Virus record (IMG/VR): IMGVR_UViG_3300042549_004935 | Location: 1-31,177 of that record | Reading direction: 5' to 3' (one strand) | From: a virus | Length of the DNA: 31,177 bases | Part shown: positions 1-6,004 of the stretch, piece after piece | Layout of the letters: each line of letters begins with the position of its first letter | Position numbering within the stretch: the first letter of the stretch is position 1 | Program-made: the position numbers and the translations under genes | The notes under the pieces: generated by a model | What the model was told of the DNA's origin: nothing | Database searches by the model: none | The model's input: only the letters and a program-made list of their open reading frames with translations

Positions 1-167
1 GTTTGGTGTCCAAAAACGTCATCTATCACACTTTGTGTATGACCATCTAATTTTAATGCTAATTCAAGAGCATCTTTGATTGCGTAACGGTAAGTACAAT
101 GTTTAGTGTCAATAGTTACAATTGCACTTTGTCTTTCCTCGTTTGTTCTGTCAATAATAATTTTCAT
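1..167 (-). CDS. Small hypothetical protein, cut by the window start (copy of 30964-31158)
   Basis: The reading frame starts at ATG 167 and runs off base 1 after 55 codons. It is the same gene as the complete 64-codon copy at 30964-31158, with one amino-acid difference (Ser here, Gly there, in the stretch ERQ[S/G]AIV) caused by the two-base mismatch; the neighbouring Gln codon changes silently. It has the shared A-rich leader (CTAAATAACTATG on the minus strand). I do not recognise the family. It should be counted once if the genome is circular. Confidence 0.7.
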   Translation of the reverse strand, partial: MKIIIDRTNEERQSAIVTIDTKHCTYRYAIKDALELALKLDGHTQSVIDDVFGHQ

Positions 168-186
168 AGTTATTTAGTTTTTAATT
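1..186. repeat. Terminal direct repeat, left copy (matches 30992-31177)
   Basis: Aligning the first 186 bases to the last 186 gives identity everywhere except two adjacent bases (128-129 TT here, 31119-31120 CC at the right end). The simplest reading is a circular or circularly permuted phage genome whose contig ends overlap, with the mismatch reflecting population variation. A true recent duplication of one small gene is less likely, because both copies run exactly to the contig ends. Confidence 0.85.
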
Positions 187-318
187 TTTACAACATTTAC
201 AACCTCTACTTGCATGACCTTTCATCTTCTCTTTAGGAGTCCATACCCCAACGTAGATTAGAAAGAATATGGGTATGCACATTAGCATACATAATACAAC
301 ATTACCTATTGTTTCCAT
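181..318 (-). CDS. Tiny membrane protein with Cys-rich basic tail (45 aa)
   Basis: The frame opens at ATG 318 and ends at TAA 181, giving 45 residues. Residues about 5-25 (NVVLCMLMCIPIFF and following) form one hydrophobic segment, followed by a basic tail ending in KCCKN. A single-span inner-membrane peptide with its C-terminus inside is inferred from the positive tail. Its stop codon lies inside the shared leader of the gene to its left, and its own start has a shortened version of that leader (CTAAATAAATG). No function can be assigned. Size and neighbours fit the accessory micro-protein block of the leftward arm. Confidence 0.6.
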   Translation of the reverse strand: METIGNVVLCMLMCIPIFFLIYVGVWTPKEKMKGHASRGCKCCKN

Positions 319-322
319 TTAT

Positions 323-526
323 TTAGTCCCACCCTTCGCCTTTCGCGTCGTCGTCTGCGTCGTCCCATTCTTGACAATCGAAGCATTTTTTTATTTCTCC
401 GTCGTCGTCGATTAGCTCGTAGGCTTCTTCGTACGTTTTAAGTTTTTGATCCTGAAGAACAGCGTTCACGCGTTCGTCAAGTTCCGCGCTTTCGCAGGTT
501 GGGCAAAAGATTAATTCGCTTTTCAT
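323..526 (-). CDS. Small acidic double-CxxC protein (67 aa)
   Basis: This short protein has one CPTC pair near the N-terminus (C8, C11) and one CFDC pair (C48, C51), separated by an acidic helical stretch. That spacing is that of a single zinc ribbon or zinc knuckle. The C-terminal tail is very rich in Asp and Glu. The start ATG at 526 overlaps the stop of the DnaA-like gene upstream as ATGA, so the two are probably translationally coupled. A metal-binding accessory role is inference; I cannot name a family. Confidence 0.75.
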   Translation of the reverse strand: MKSELIFCPTCESAELDERVNAVLQDQKLKTYEEAYELIDDDGEIKKCFDCQEWDDADDDAKGEGWD

Positions 527-1056
527 TTTCTTTTTAGTTGTTTTTTAAGTTTGATTTCTTTTTGATGTTCTAAATGCTCGACAAACTTAGTGAAAAATTT
601 CATTGGTTTAGCATAACCCATTTCGTCTAAAATAAAACAGATGCGTTCAACGGTTGCGCGAAACTCTCGGTCGGTTTCAATATGTCCCGCCACCTGGCGA
701 ATGCCGTGTATAACCGTCGCGTGATCCTTGCCGTAGTGTTTGCCTATTGAATCAAGACTAAGTAAGTAACACAAGCGCACAATAAAGAAAATGATTTGTC
801 GTGCGTTGACGATTTCGCGCTTGCGTGTTATCATGTACAACTTTTGCGATTCGATACCAAGAACGGAACACGTCACGTCTTCAAGTGCTGACCAAAACAT
901 TTCTCTTTCGTTCTCCAGTTCTTGTTGAATCTTGATTTGTTCCGTCGTCAATCGTTCGTAGCGAGGCGTTAGCATCAACCACAATGTTTCGAAGCGTTCC
1001 ATGTGACGGAAGGGAATCATGTCGATTAGTTCTTGTCTTATTTGTTCGTTAGTCAT
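523..1056 (-). CDS. DnaA domain-IV-like DNA-binding protein, probable replication initiator or regulator
   Basis: The C-terminal half closely resembles the DNA-binding domain of bacterial DnaA. A basic helix with TRKREIVNARQ (residues 77-87) is followed by the helix-turn-helix and the signature-like GKDHATVIHGIR (109-120). In DnaA this region grips DnaA boxes in the major groove. The N-terminal 60 residues are helical and charged. There is no AAA+ ATPase domain and no Walker motif, so it is not a complete DnaA (177 residues against about 450). It may mark the phage origin, recruit host replication proteins, or act as a repressor. I chose ATG 1056 over TTG 1071 because it has an A-rich leader and a 4-base gap from the upstream gene. 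Confidence 0.85.
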   Translation of the reverse strand: MTNEQIRQELIDMIPFRHMERFETLWLMLTPRYERLTTEQIKIQQELENEREMFWSALEDVTCSVLGIESQKLYMITRKREIVNARQIIFFIVRLCYLLSLDSIGKHYGKDHATVIHGIRQVAGHIETDREFRATVERICFILDEMGYAKPMKFFTKFVEHLEHQKEIKLKKQLKRK

Positions 1057-1060
1057 TTTG

Positions 1061-1264
1061 TTAATTATCAAAGATTTCTATTGCGTTGCTTGTGTTCTTG
1101 TCAACGATTAAGGCAATTACTTTTCCTTCTTCACCTTTTATCGCAGCGTCTCCAGTTCCAAAATGAATGTGACCGCTTAATTTATCATTTTCCACTATGT
1201 AAATAACAACGTCGGTATTCGGTTCGTACTCGCTTAAAAATTCAATTAGTTCTTTTGCGTTCAT
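1061..1264 (-). CDS. Small hypothetical protein (67 aa)
   Basis: A 67-residue soluble protein starting MNAKELIEFLSEYEPNTDVV. A helix then a beta strand (VVIYIVEN) and a Gly-rich turn suggest a small alpha-beta fold. The opening, KELIE.L followed by an acidic proline turn and a hydrophobic strand, resembles small proteins seen in many tailed phages that have no known role. It lies in a tightly packed leftward operon, 2 bases from the gene upstream and 4 from the DnaA-like gene downstream. No catalytic motif is visible. Confidence 0.7.
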   Translation of the reverse strand: MNAKELIEFLSEYEPNTDVVIYIVENDKLSGHIHFGTGDAAIKGEEGKVIALIVDKNTSNAIEIFDN

Positions 1265-1266
1265 TT

Positions 1267-1626
1267 TTATTTGTCATTAATTTGAAAACCTGCTATTTGA
1301 TTGTAGTAAATCTTTTGCCAAGATTCAATATCGTAATCTTCGAAATTAAAATCAGAAGGCAACTCGTCAATTGGTTTAACAAAAAATACAACATCTGCAT
1401 CTTGCCCAAAATCATCAAGATCCATGTGCAATAATTCACATTTAATTGTTTCAATAATTTCATATTCTTTATCTTCTTCATTCCATTTTTTTAATTCAAC
1501 CCATACGAATCTTTCAATTTCAATATCAGCTCCTCTACTTAATCTAAATAAATTATTTGATTCTATGTACACAAAACCTTGTTCTATTAGATTTTGCAAT
1601 TGATTTATTTTATCTTGAATTTTCAT
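1267..1626 (-). CDS. Hypothetical acidic protein (119 aa)
   Basis: The start is ATG 1626 (MKIQDKINQLQNLI). A longer frame from TTG 1710 would overlap the upstream gene by over 80 bases and has no leader. The protein opens with an amphipathic helix and continues with alternating beta strands rich in Asp, Glu and aromatics. The gene is clearly more AT-rich than its neighbours, with AAA, ATT and GAT codons dominating, suggesting separate acquisition. No family recognised. Confidence 0.7.
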   Translation of the reverse strand: MKIQDKINQLQNLIEQGFVYIESNNLFRLSRGADIEIERFVWVELKKWNEEDKEYEIIETIKCELLHMDLDDFGQDADVVFFVKPIDELPSDFNFEDYDIESWQKIYYNQIAGFQINDK

Positions 1627-1628
1627 AA

Positions 1629-1868
1629 TTAATCGTTTTCTTCGTTTATTAATTTGGTTGGTGTAAAGGTTGAAAAAACTTCTTCGCGTGAAAGACCTGT
1701 GTGAAGGCAAATGTTGTTGAAGTCTTTTATTCTCATTCGCTCTGGATGCGTAACGTAAAGTCGTGCCGTTGGATCGCTGATGCGTAACGCTGTCTTAAAG
1801 TTCTGCATCGTCTTGAAGTTTATCTTGACAAGGCGACCGAATGGCGTTTTATAGATTGCTTTATTCAT
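1629..1868 (-). CDS. Small basic hypothetical protein (79 aa)
   Basis: The protein is 79 residues, basic in the N-terminal half (KTPFGRLVKINFKTMQNFK) and with a helix-turn-helix-like stretch near CLHTGLSREEVFSTF (about 54-68). That could be a small DNA-binding domain, but the match is too weak to assert. Its ATG overlaps the upstream stop as ATGA, and its own stop lies 2 bases from the next start, so it is part of a coupled operon with the genes at 1865-2254 and 1267-1626. Confidence 0.65.
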   Translation of the reverse strand: MNKAIYKTPFGRLVKINFKTMQNFKTALRISDPTARLYVTHPERMRIKDFNNICLHTGLSREEVFSTFTPTKLINEEND

Positions 1869-2254
1869 AACTTGAAAAGAGATTTCACCACGCGTTGAAT
1901 GAAGGTAAGTTGTCTTTTCTTCGCTTTCATTGTTGGCGCGTTGGTGGTGGTTGTTTGTTTTGGTTGGCAGAACAATGTCTTTTGTTTGGCAACAGGCGTT
2001 CCCTTCATTATTCTATTGTAATTTATTTTTTCTATTTCAAATAATTGGTAACGTTCCGTGTGAATGCGTTCAACCGCTTTGAACGTTCCGTCTTTTTCCG
2101 TCCAGTATAAACCCGCGTTTTTCAACGGGGTCATGTAACCGTTAGAACTACTCATTAAACGCAACGCTTCCGTAGGTGTTTTTCCAGTATTAATTAAGCT
2201 GCAAAATTCACGAACTCGATTAATGTCAAATGCTTTTCTTGTTTTTGTTTTCAT
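1865..2254 (-). CDS. Basic hypothetical protein (129 aa)
   Basis: A 129-residue, strongly basic protein. The first 60 residues contain a helical stretch (INRVREFCSLINTGKTPTEA) that could be a DNA-contacting helix-turn-helix. The C-terminal third is low in complexity, with Thr- and Lys-rich sequence and a final basic helix. It is the first gene after the inverted repeat at 2294-2338, so it may be read from a new transcript or by read-through. Nucleic-acid binding is inferred from charge only. Confidence 0.6.
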   Translation of the reverse strand: MKTKTRKAFDINRVREFCSLINTGKTPTEALRLMSSSNGYMTPLKNAGLYWTEKDGTFKAVERIHTERYQLFEIEKINYNRIMKGTPVAKQKTLFCQPKQTTTTNAPTMKAKKRQLTFIQRVVKSLFKL

Positions 2255-2293
2255 TTTATTGTGTTTTGATTGTTTGTTTTATTATTCATTAAG

Positions 2294-2338
2294 TGTCATA
2301 AAAGGGCATTATGTCTGATATAACACCCTTTTATAACA
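2294..2338. terminator. Inverted repeat: terminator or operator between SSB-like gene and 1865-2254
   Basis: The arms ATAAAAGGG (2298-2306) and CCCTTTTAT (2326-2334) are perfect complements. They extend through one mismatch to TGT/ACA, giving 12 pairs around a 19-base loop. The hairpin sits in a 94-base gap downstream of the SSB-like gene. On the minus strand the right part is A/T-rich but lacks a clean T run, so it could be a weak terminator or a protein-binding palindrome. Confidence 0.5.
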
Positions 2339-2348
2339 TCTTATTAAT

Positions 2349-3011
2349 TTAGAACGGCATATCGTCTGTGTCGTCCGTTGAAGTTGTTGGTTGAACCAAA
2401 CCGCTTTGTTCTAGCATCTTCTTGGCGTTGTTCATTTGATCCGCAGCTTTGTCTAGTCGGTCGCTGAATTGCTGCGAAGAACTAACTTTATTCTGCAACC
2501 ATTCCGGTAGCATCTTAAAACGTAAGTCGAAATCTTCGCTGTCGAAGTCAAGAACGAAAGAAGCGTTCACCTGTGGTGGACAAGTCATTCCTTTGACAAG
2601 TGGTGACGCTCCTTTTAAGTCTGCATAGACACGCCCTGTGTTCGCTGTGCGGTGCATTACTGACACCATTGCTTCTTTCCCTATCATTGTTCCGACGTTA
2701 AACTTTGCAGCGTCTGAATCGCTTAACGCTTCGCCTAGCCAGTTTTGAACGAAGGCACGAAGTGCGCTCTTTTCGTGCATCGACAAGGTGAAGTCGCGAC
2801 CAATTGAGAACGGTTGTTCGCCTTTGCCGAAGTCGGCGGTTTCAAGTGGTAGTTCAAACACTAAGCGAACTTTGTCGACAAGTCTGTCTTCGCCTTGAAA
2901 GGTGTCGGGAACTGTTCCGATGTGAATGATTTGATAGCAGCGTGCTACGTGCGTTCCTGCGGGTACTGTTTGACCCCCGCCGTTGTTTGTTTGTTGGGCA
3001 ATAATGCTCAT
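2349..3011 (-). CDS. Single-stranded DNA-binding-like protein with acidic tip
   Basis: This 220-residue protein starts MSIIAQQTNNGGG and continues GTHVARCYQIIHIGT, a beta-rich opening I associate with SSB-like proteins of Bacteroidota phages. The last residues, TDDTDDMPF, match the acidic tail of SSB proteins (DDDIPF in the classic case), which binds partner replication proteins. It probably coats ssDNA during phage replication. I chose ATG 3011 because its leader (AAATAAACAACAACAACATG) is nearly the same as that of the 7960 gene. The frame is open for a further 46 codons to ATG 3149, so a longer form is possible. Confidence 0.75.
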   Translation of the reverse strand: MSIIAQQTNNGGGQTVPAGTHVARCYQIIHIGTVPDTFQGEDRLVDKVRLVFELPLETADFGKGEQPFSIGRDFTLSMHEKSALRAFVQNWLGEALSDSDAAKFNVGTMIGKEAMVSVMHRTANTGRVYADLKGASPLVKGMTCPPQVNASFVLDFDSEDFDLRFKMLPEWLQNKVSSSQQFSDRLDKAADQMNNAKKMLEQSGLVQPTTSTDDTDDMPF

Positions 3012-3149
3012 GTTGTTGTTGTTTATTTGATGATTAAATGAATTTAGATATTGTTCGAACTTTATAGCGAGTTCGTGGTCGCTTTGGATATGTCGCAACT
3101 GGCTGTCGTGAATATCTGATTGCTCGTTGATTCGTTTGAAGTACCCCAT
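3012..3149 (-). other. In-frame open stretch upstream of the SSB-like gene (possible N-terminal extension)
   Basis: Between the stop at 3150-3152 and the chosen SSB start lie 46 sense codons in the same frame, beginning ATG directly after TAA. Third positions are often C or G, as in neighbouring genes, so this does not look like random spacer. It could be a genuine extension, a leader read only from 3149, or the remnant of a fusion with the upstream gene, which uses the same frame. Confidence 0.35.
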
Positions 3150-3440
3150 TTAGATATGGTCGTCGAATATGTTCACGTCAAAGCTGAAACTGATTCCGTC
3201 CTTTTCTAACGTCACGAAGTCAAGGTCGAATTCAGGATCGTCGCTGCGAAAGAACCGACCGCGCAAGTTGATTGTGTACATATTGTCGAGGTCGTCGATG
3301 AAGACGAGGTGTTGTTTTTCATCTACTTCAAACCAACCCGTTTGGTCGTCGTTGTAGTTGTTAGCAATGGCTTTGATTCGTTCGTTCAACGTGCGTATAT
3401 CGTCGTCGCTGAAGCAGTAAGTGATTTTCGGACAGTACAT
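3150..3440 (-). CDS. Acidic hypothetical protein (96 aa)
   Basis: Starts at ATG 3440 (MYCPKITYCFSDDD), preceded by the leader TAAAATCAAAACT; the longer frame uses TTG 3473 and enters the upstream coding stretch. The protein is acidic with alternating strands (HLVFIDDLDNMYTINL) and ends IFDDHI. It may be a small beta-sheet protein. Its stop is directly followed by an in-frame ATG that leads into the SSB-like gene. I cannot name a function. Confidence 0.65.
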   Translation of the reverse strand: MYCPKITYCFSDDDIRTLNERIKAIANNYNDDQTGWFEVDEKQHLVFIDDLDNMYTINLRGRFFRSDDPEFDLDFVTLEKDGISFSFDVNIFDDHI

Positions 3441-3450
3441 AGTTTTGATT

Positions 3451-3586
3451 TTAGTTGTTGCAAATGTATTCAATTAAGTTGTCGTTCCAACGCAATTCAG
3501 AAAGTTTATGACATTTCTCGATGTTCTCGCTTATCTCGTTGTGTGTTAGCTTGTATGCGTTCGCTGAAGAATAAACACAAACAAAA
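3451..3586 (-). pseudogene. Orphan coding-like tail (about 44 codons) without its own start
   Basis: After the TAG of the 3587-3817 gene, the frame one base further on stays open for 44 codons to TAA 3451 and reads like normal coding sequence here (GAG, AGC, AAC, ATC codons; NEISENIEKCHKLSELRWND). Its stop sits just before the leader of the next gene, exactly where a gene should end. No ATG, GTG or TTG opens it; the only ATG in frame is 3810, inside the other gene. Either a +1 recoding event at ATC-TAG-T, an indel (an AAAA run is nearby), or a decayed gene would explain it. Confidence 0.4.
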
Positions 3587-3817
3587 CTAGATTTCTTTTG
3601 TTGGTGGTTCTGGTAAGTTTTTCCAATGCGCTGAATCAAGAGTGTAGAGTACTCGTTCAAGTTCGTCAATTCTCTTTTGACAAGTTGAATCCCAATCCAG
3701 TGTTCCATTTCTCTTATCGCCCCAATAATTTTGGGCGATGATAACAGCTTCTTTGAGTTGAACAAATTCTTCTGCAAATAGCCAAGGGGTTTTGTAGTAA
3801 TTGCTTTCATGTTTCAT
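3587..3817 (-). CDS. Hypothetical protein (76 aa)
   Basis: ATG 3817 opens a 76-residue frame with aromatic-rich N-terminus (YYKTPWLFAEEF) and a central amphipathic helix (TCQKRIDELERVLYTLD). The overlapping frame from 3810 is in another register and has a less convincing N-terminal half, so I take this one as real. It ends PPTKEI-TAG and may be joined by frameshift to the orphan tail at 3451-3586. Function unknown. Confidence 0.6.
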   Translation of the reverse strand: MKHESNYYKTPWLFAEEFVQLKEAVIIAQNYWGDKRNGTLDWDSTCQKRIDELERVLYTLDSAHWKNLPEPPTKEI

Positions 3818-3831
3818 TTGATTTGTTGGTT

Positions 3832-4002
3832 TTAGATTTCTTTTGATAAGATTATTTCTTCGCGTGGTATGGCTGTCTTGATGCGGTCGTAAGCGCGCAC
3901 CGCTTCGTCGTAGTCGTTGTAGCTCATATGAAACTCTCCGTTTACTTTTAAGACGTAGTACATATCTGTCAACGTCGTCTTTTGAATTAGTTCTACTTTC
4001 AT
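3832..4002 (-). CDS. Small hypothetical protein (56 aa)
   Basis: A frame from ATG 4002 to TAA 3832 gives 56 residues: a beta hairpin-like N-terminus (MYYVLKVNGEFHMSY) and a helix (DYDEAVRAYDRIKT). The start overlaps the stop of the upstream membrane peptide as ATGA, strong support for a real coupled gene. This strand-strand-helix pattern resembles tiny phage proteins of unknown role. Confidence 0.65.
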   Translation of the reverse strand: MKVELIQKTTLTDMYYVLKVNGEFHMSYNDYDEAVRAYDRIKTAIPREEIILSKEI

Positions 4003-4112
4003 TTTGTGTAGTGATTTGGTTGTTGTTCTAGTTGTCTTGTTTGTTCGTCAATCGTTCCTGCGATTAACATTGCTCCGAATAGAAGCGCGATGTAGAGTAG
4101 TGTTTTTTTCAT
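3999..4112 (-). CDS. Tiny signal-anchored or membrane peptide (37 aa)
   Basis: ATG 4112 to TGA 3999 encodes 37 residues. KK at positions 2-3 precede a hydrophobic run (LLYIALLFGAMLIAG, residues 5-19), then a polar tail rich in Gln. This is an N-terminal membrane anchor or uncleaved signal; there is no lipobox Cys. The stop overlaps the next start (ATGA). Likely an inner-membrane micro-protein of the early leftward operon; role unknown. Confidence 0.6.
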   Translation of the reverse strand: MKKTLLYIALLFGAMLIAGTIDEQTRQLEQQPNHYTK

Positions 4113-4116
4113 TTTG

Positions 4117-4257
4117 TTATTTTTTGGTGTAAATTTTTAAGATTAGTTCGCAATACTTTTTGTCCTTACAAATTGGAGTTTGTGTTATTTCAGAAATATA
4201 ATGAGCCAACTCAATGCTACTCATTATATTCAATTCCTGCTCCGTCTTATATTCCAT
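4117..4257 (-). CDS. Small hypothetical protein (46 aa)
   Basis: ATG 4257 to TAA 4117 gives 46 residues, mostly helical (TEQELNIMSSIELAHYISE) with two Cys (about 30 and 36) and a basic end. It overlaps the end of the upstream gene by 11 bases, and its stop is followed by a short A-rich leader (AAATAACAAAATG) for the next gene, which supports it. AT-rich codons set it apart from the GC3-richer genes to the left. No function recognised. Confidence 0.55.
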   Translation of the reverse strand: MEYKTEQELNIMSSIELAHYISEITQTPICKDKKYCELILKIYTKK

Positions 4258-4438
4258 ATCCTGAAGGTGTAACGTCTTCAATAATGTACTGCTTTAATGT
4301 TGCAGTCTTAGACTTTAAAACTTCAATTGCTTCTAAGTTAATTGCATTGTCTACGATAGTTGAAGCATCTTTGCTTGCTTGTGCGAAGAAAGCGTTGAAC
4401 TCTGCTAAGATTTGTTCGTTTGTGTTCGTTGTGTTCAT
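4247..4438 (-). CDS. First gene of the leftward arm, small helical protein (63 aa)
   Basis: The 63-residue protein is almost entirely helical (NEQILAEFNAFFAQASKDAS, then EAIEVLKSKTATLKQYI), suggesting a small coiled-coil or helical hairpin. It is the first gene after the predicted leftward promoter at 4474-4503, so it should be among the earliest and most strongly expressed leftward products. An early host-takeover or regulatory role is only inferred from position. Confidence 0.65.
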   Translation of the reverse strand: MNTTNTNEQILAEFNAFFAQASKDASTIVDNAINLEAIEVLKSKTATLKQYIIEDVTPSGYGI

Positions 4439-4452
4439 TTTGTTTATCTTTG
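4420..4452 (+). promoter_or_regulatory. Candidate rightward promoter facing the VRR-NUC gene
   Basis: TTTG (4420-4423), a 21-base spacer and TATCTTTG (4445-4452) fit the Bacteroidota promoter pattern on the plus strand. The start would fall near 4459, about 90 bases before ATG 4549. It overlaps the start of the first leftward gene, so the divergent promoters would be back to back. A weaker alternative is TATTTTTC at 4517-4524 with TTTG at 4491-4494. Confidence 0.35.
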
Positions 4453-4473
4453 GTGTTGTTGTTAATTGTTTGA

Positions 4474-4503
4474 CAAATATATGCTAAACTTTTGAATACA
4501 CAA
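4474..4503 (-). promoter_or_regulatory. Leftward promoter, Bacteroidota type
   Basis: On the minus strand TATATTTG (4474-4481) matches the Bacteroidota -7 consensus TAnnTTTG. A TTG (4501-4503) lies 19 bases upstream, within the usual -33 spacing. Transcription would start near 4467, leaving a leader of about 30 bases before ATG 4438. It would drive the whole leftward arm. Confidence 0.55.
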
Positions 4504-4548
4504 TAAAAAAATGAATTATTTTTCGTAAAAATATCTAACATATTGAAA

Positions 4549-4953
4549 ATGAACGTGAAAACTTTTAAGAAAACTTATAAAAAAAGTGTTGTAAAGCGTA
4601 AAACAACGCCCGAATCTGAATCGAACCAACAAGAAATTGTAATAAAATACCTACGTTTAGCATATCCCGACGCGCTTTATTGCGCTTCCGCAGGTGGTAT
4701 GAGAACGAGTTACTTGCAAGCGATCAAGATGAAGCGCACCGGTTACGTGAAAGGGTTTCCCGACCTATTCATTTACGAACCACGCGGATCGTTCTTCGGT
4801 CTTGCAATAGAAATGAAGAAAGAAAAAGGGGGTGTCGCATCACCAGAACAAAAGCGGTGGCAGGAACAATTAAGAAACAGGGGGTATTGTTCTTATATTT
4901 GTAAAGGTAGCGAGGAAGCAATGAAGATAATAGACGAATATTTTAATGAGTGA
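4549..4953 (+). CDS. VRR-NUC domain nuclease
   Basis: The 134-residue protein carries the VRR-NUC layout of the PD-(D/E)XK nuclease superfamily: an early Glu/Gln helix (ESNQQEIVIKYL, 24-35), the core KGFPDLFIY (68-76) with metal-binding Asp72, the ExK pair in AIEMKKEKG (Glu88, Lys90), and a downstream SPEQKRW helix (Gln101). Stand-alone VRR-NUC proteins in phages act as structure-selective or junction-cutting DNases, useful before packaging. The basic N-terminal 20 residues may bind DNA. I prefer ATG 4549 over TTG 4543. Its stop overlaps the next start as GTGA. Confidence 0.9.
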   Translation: MNVKTFKKTYKKSVVKRKTTPESESNQQEIVIKYLRLAYPDALYCASAGGMRTSYLQAIKMKRTGYVKGFPDLFIYEPRGSFFGLAIEMKKEKGGVASPEQKRWQEQLRNRGYCSYICKGSEEAMKIIDEYFNE

Positions 4954-5450
4954 CACTTGACAAATACATAGAAGGACATTACAAAAAGTTCAAAGAACTA
5001 GCGAAGAACATTTCGCGAGGCGAAGACTATTACGAAGACTTGCTTCACGATTCTTTGCTGTCTATGTTTGGTTCAAAGCATATCGAGAACCTAATCGACA
5101 CGGGCGACTTTGAGTTCTATTTGATTCGTGTCATGTACTTAGCCGTTAACAGCCCAACGTCGCCTTTTTACCGTCAAACGATTGCATGGAATAGAAATAG
5201 ACGCGACTTTAAAGAATACGCGCACGAAGTCGACAAGACGTGGTTAGGCGCACGCATGACAAACGAGCAACTGGATATTCTTATTAGCCGGTTAACCGAG
5301 TTTGAACGCTTAATCTTTCAGGAATACATATTCGAAGGATTCACCTACCGAGAATTTTCCAAACAAACAGGAATACCAACGGTATTTTTATACCGCACAA
5401 TAGATTCTATAAAAACTAAAATAAGAGCAAATGTTATTCGCAAAAAGTAA
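4950..5450 (+). CDS. Sigma-70-like (ECF-type) transcription factor
   Basis: The protein is 166 residues. Residues about 23-66 (YYEDLLHDSLL... FEFYLIRVMYLA) look like sigma region 2, and residues 107-160 (LDILISRLTEFERLIFQEYI, then FTYREFSKQTGIPTVFLYRT) form a region 4 helix-turn-helix that would read a -33/-35 element. A phage sigma could redirect host RNA polymerase to the late structural operon. The start is GTG 4950, overlapping the VRR-NUC stop (GTGA); the nearby ATG 4946 is out of frame and stops at once. A non-sigma helix-turn-helix regulator is the alternative. Confidence 0.7.
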   Translation: MTLDKYIEGHYKKFKELAKNISRGEDYYEDLLHDSLLSMFGSKHIENLIDTGDFEFYLIRVMYLAVNSPTSPFYRQTIAWNRNRRDFKEYAHEVDKTWLGARMTNEQLDILISRLTEFERLIFQEYIFEGFTYREFSKQTGIPTVFLYRTIDSIKTKIRANVIRKK

Positions 5451-5871
5451 CGAGTACAAAAGACGACTTGAAATATGTCGCACCTGTAAATTCTTCGAAC
5501 CTTCAACGCAAAGCTGTGGACCATTGATCGTGGGTGACGAAGTAGAAACCGAAGTATTGTTTCGCAAGAAGTCAATCAAGTTGTGCGGTTGTGTGATGCC
5601 GATAAAAGCAAAGTTAGCTTTCGCTTCTTGTCCAGCGTCAAAATGGAACGGTGTCTTGTCGTTAGAAGAACAAATTGAGTTCAAACGATTCTTGCTCGAT
5701 ATGAAGGCGCAAGGACGTCTTGAGCAGAAAGATATGCTTAAGTTCTATTCGTTCAAGGATAAAGCCACAGGAGCGTTCAACGAGCGTTCAACGTGTCCTC
5801 CGTGTGTAAAGAAAGACATCAATACGTTTCTCGATTCGATGAAGGACGTCGACGTTGATTTGAACAATTAG
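5431..5871 (+). CDS. Cys-rich putative zinc-binding protein (146 aa)
   Basis: The N-terminal half holds a CRTCKFFEP motif (C16, C19), then CGP, then a KLCGCVMPIK motif and a further Cys in ASCPASKW, a typical four-to-six Cys zinc site. A CPPC pair appears near residue 123. The second half is helical and charged. The gene starts inside the end of the sigma-like gene (20-base overlap). Proteins of this look are widespread in Bacteroidota phages without known role. The hairpin at 5942-6004 follows it and may end this transcript. Confidence 0.7.
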   Translation: MLFAKSNEYKRRLEICRTCKFFEPSTQSCGPLIVGDEVETEVLFRKKSIKLCGCVMPIKAKLAFASCPASKWNGVLSLEEQIEFKRFLLDMKAQGRLEQKDMLKFYSFKDKATGAFNERSTCPPCVKKDINTFLDSMKDVDVDLNN

Positions 5872-5911
5872 AAACTCAAAACTTGTTAGGCAACCTTTGA
5901 AAGTACAAACG

Positions 5912-5919
5912 TATATTTG
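5912..5919 (+). promoter_or_regulatory. Candidate -7 promoter element
   Basis: TATATTTG on the plus strand is a full match to the Bacteroidota -7 element, at the start of the long non-coding stretch. The nearest TTG upstream (5883-5885) is 26 bases away, longer than usual, so the call is weak. If used, transcription would begin near 5926 and run through the hairpins below. Confidence 0.3.
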
Positions 5920-5941
5920 TATAGTCAAGCATTTTAGTTAT

Positions 5942-6004
5942 TGCCCCCTTTTGTTTTTGCTTGACGGCTATAAACAATTGGGGGTATATTTTTTAAGTAA
6001 ATGA
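5942..6004 (+). terminator. G/C-clamped hairpin followed by a T run
   Basis: CCCCC (5944-5948) pairs with GGGGG (5990-5994), extended outward by G-T and T-A pairs and inward, past a TT/TT internal loop, by TTG/CAA. The right arm is followed by TATATTTTTT. This looks like an intrinsic terminator for the VRR-NUC/sigma/Cys-rich transcript, or an attenuator if transcription begins at the element at 5912. The 31-base apical loop is unusually large for a plain terminator. Confidence 0.5.
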
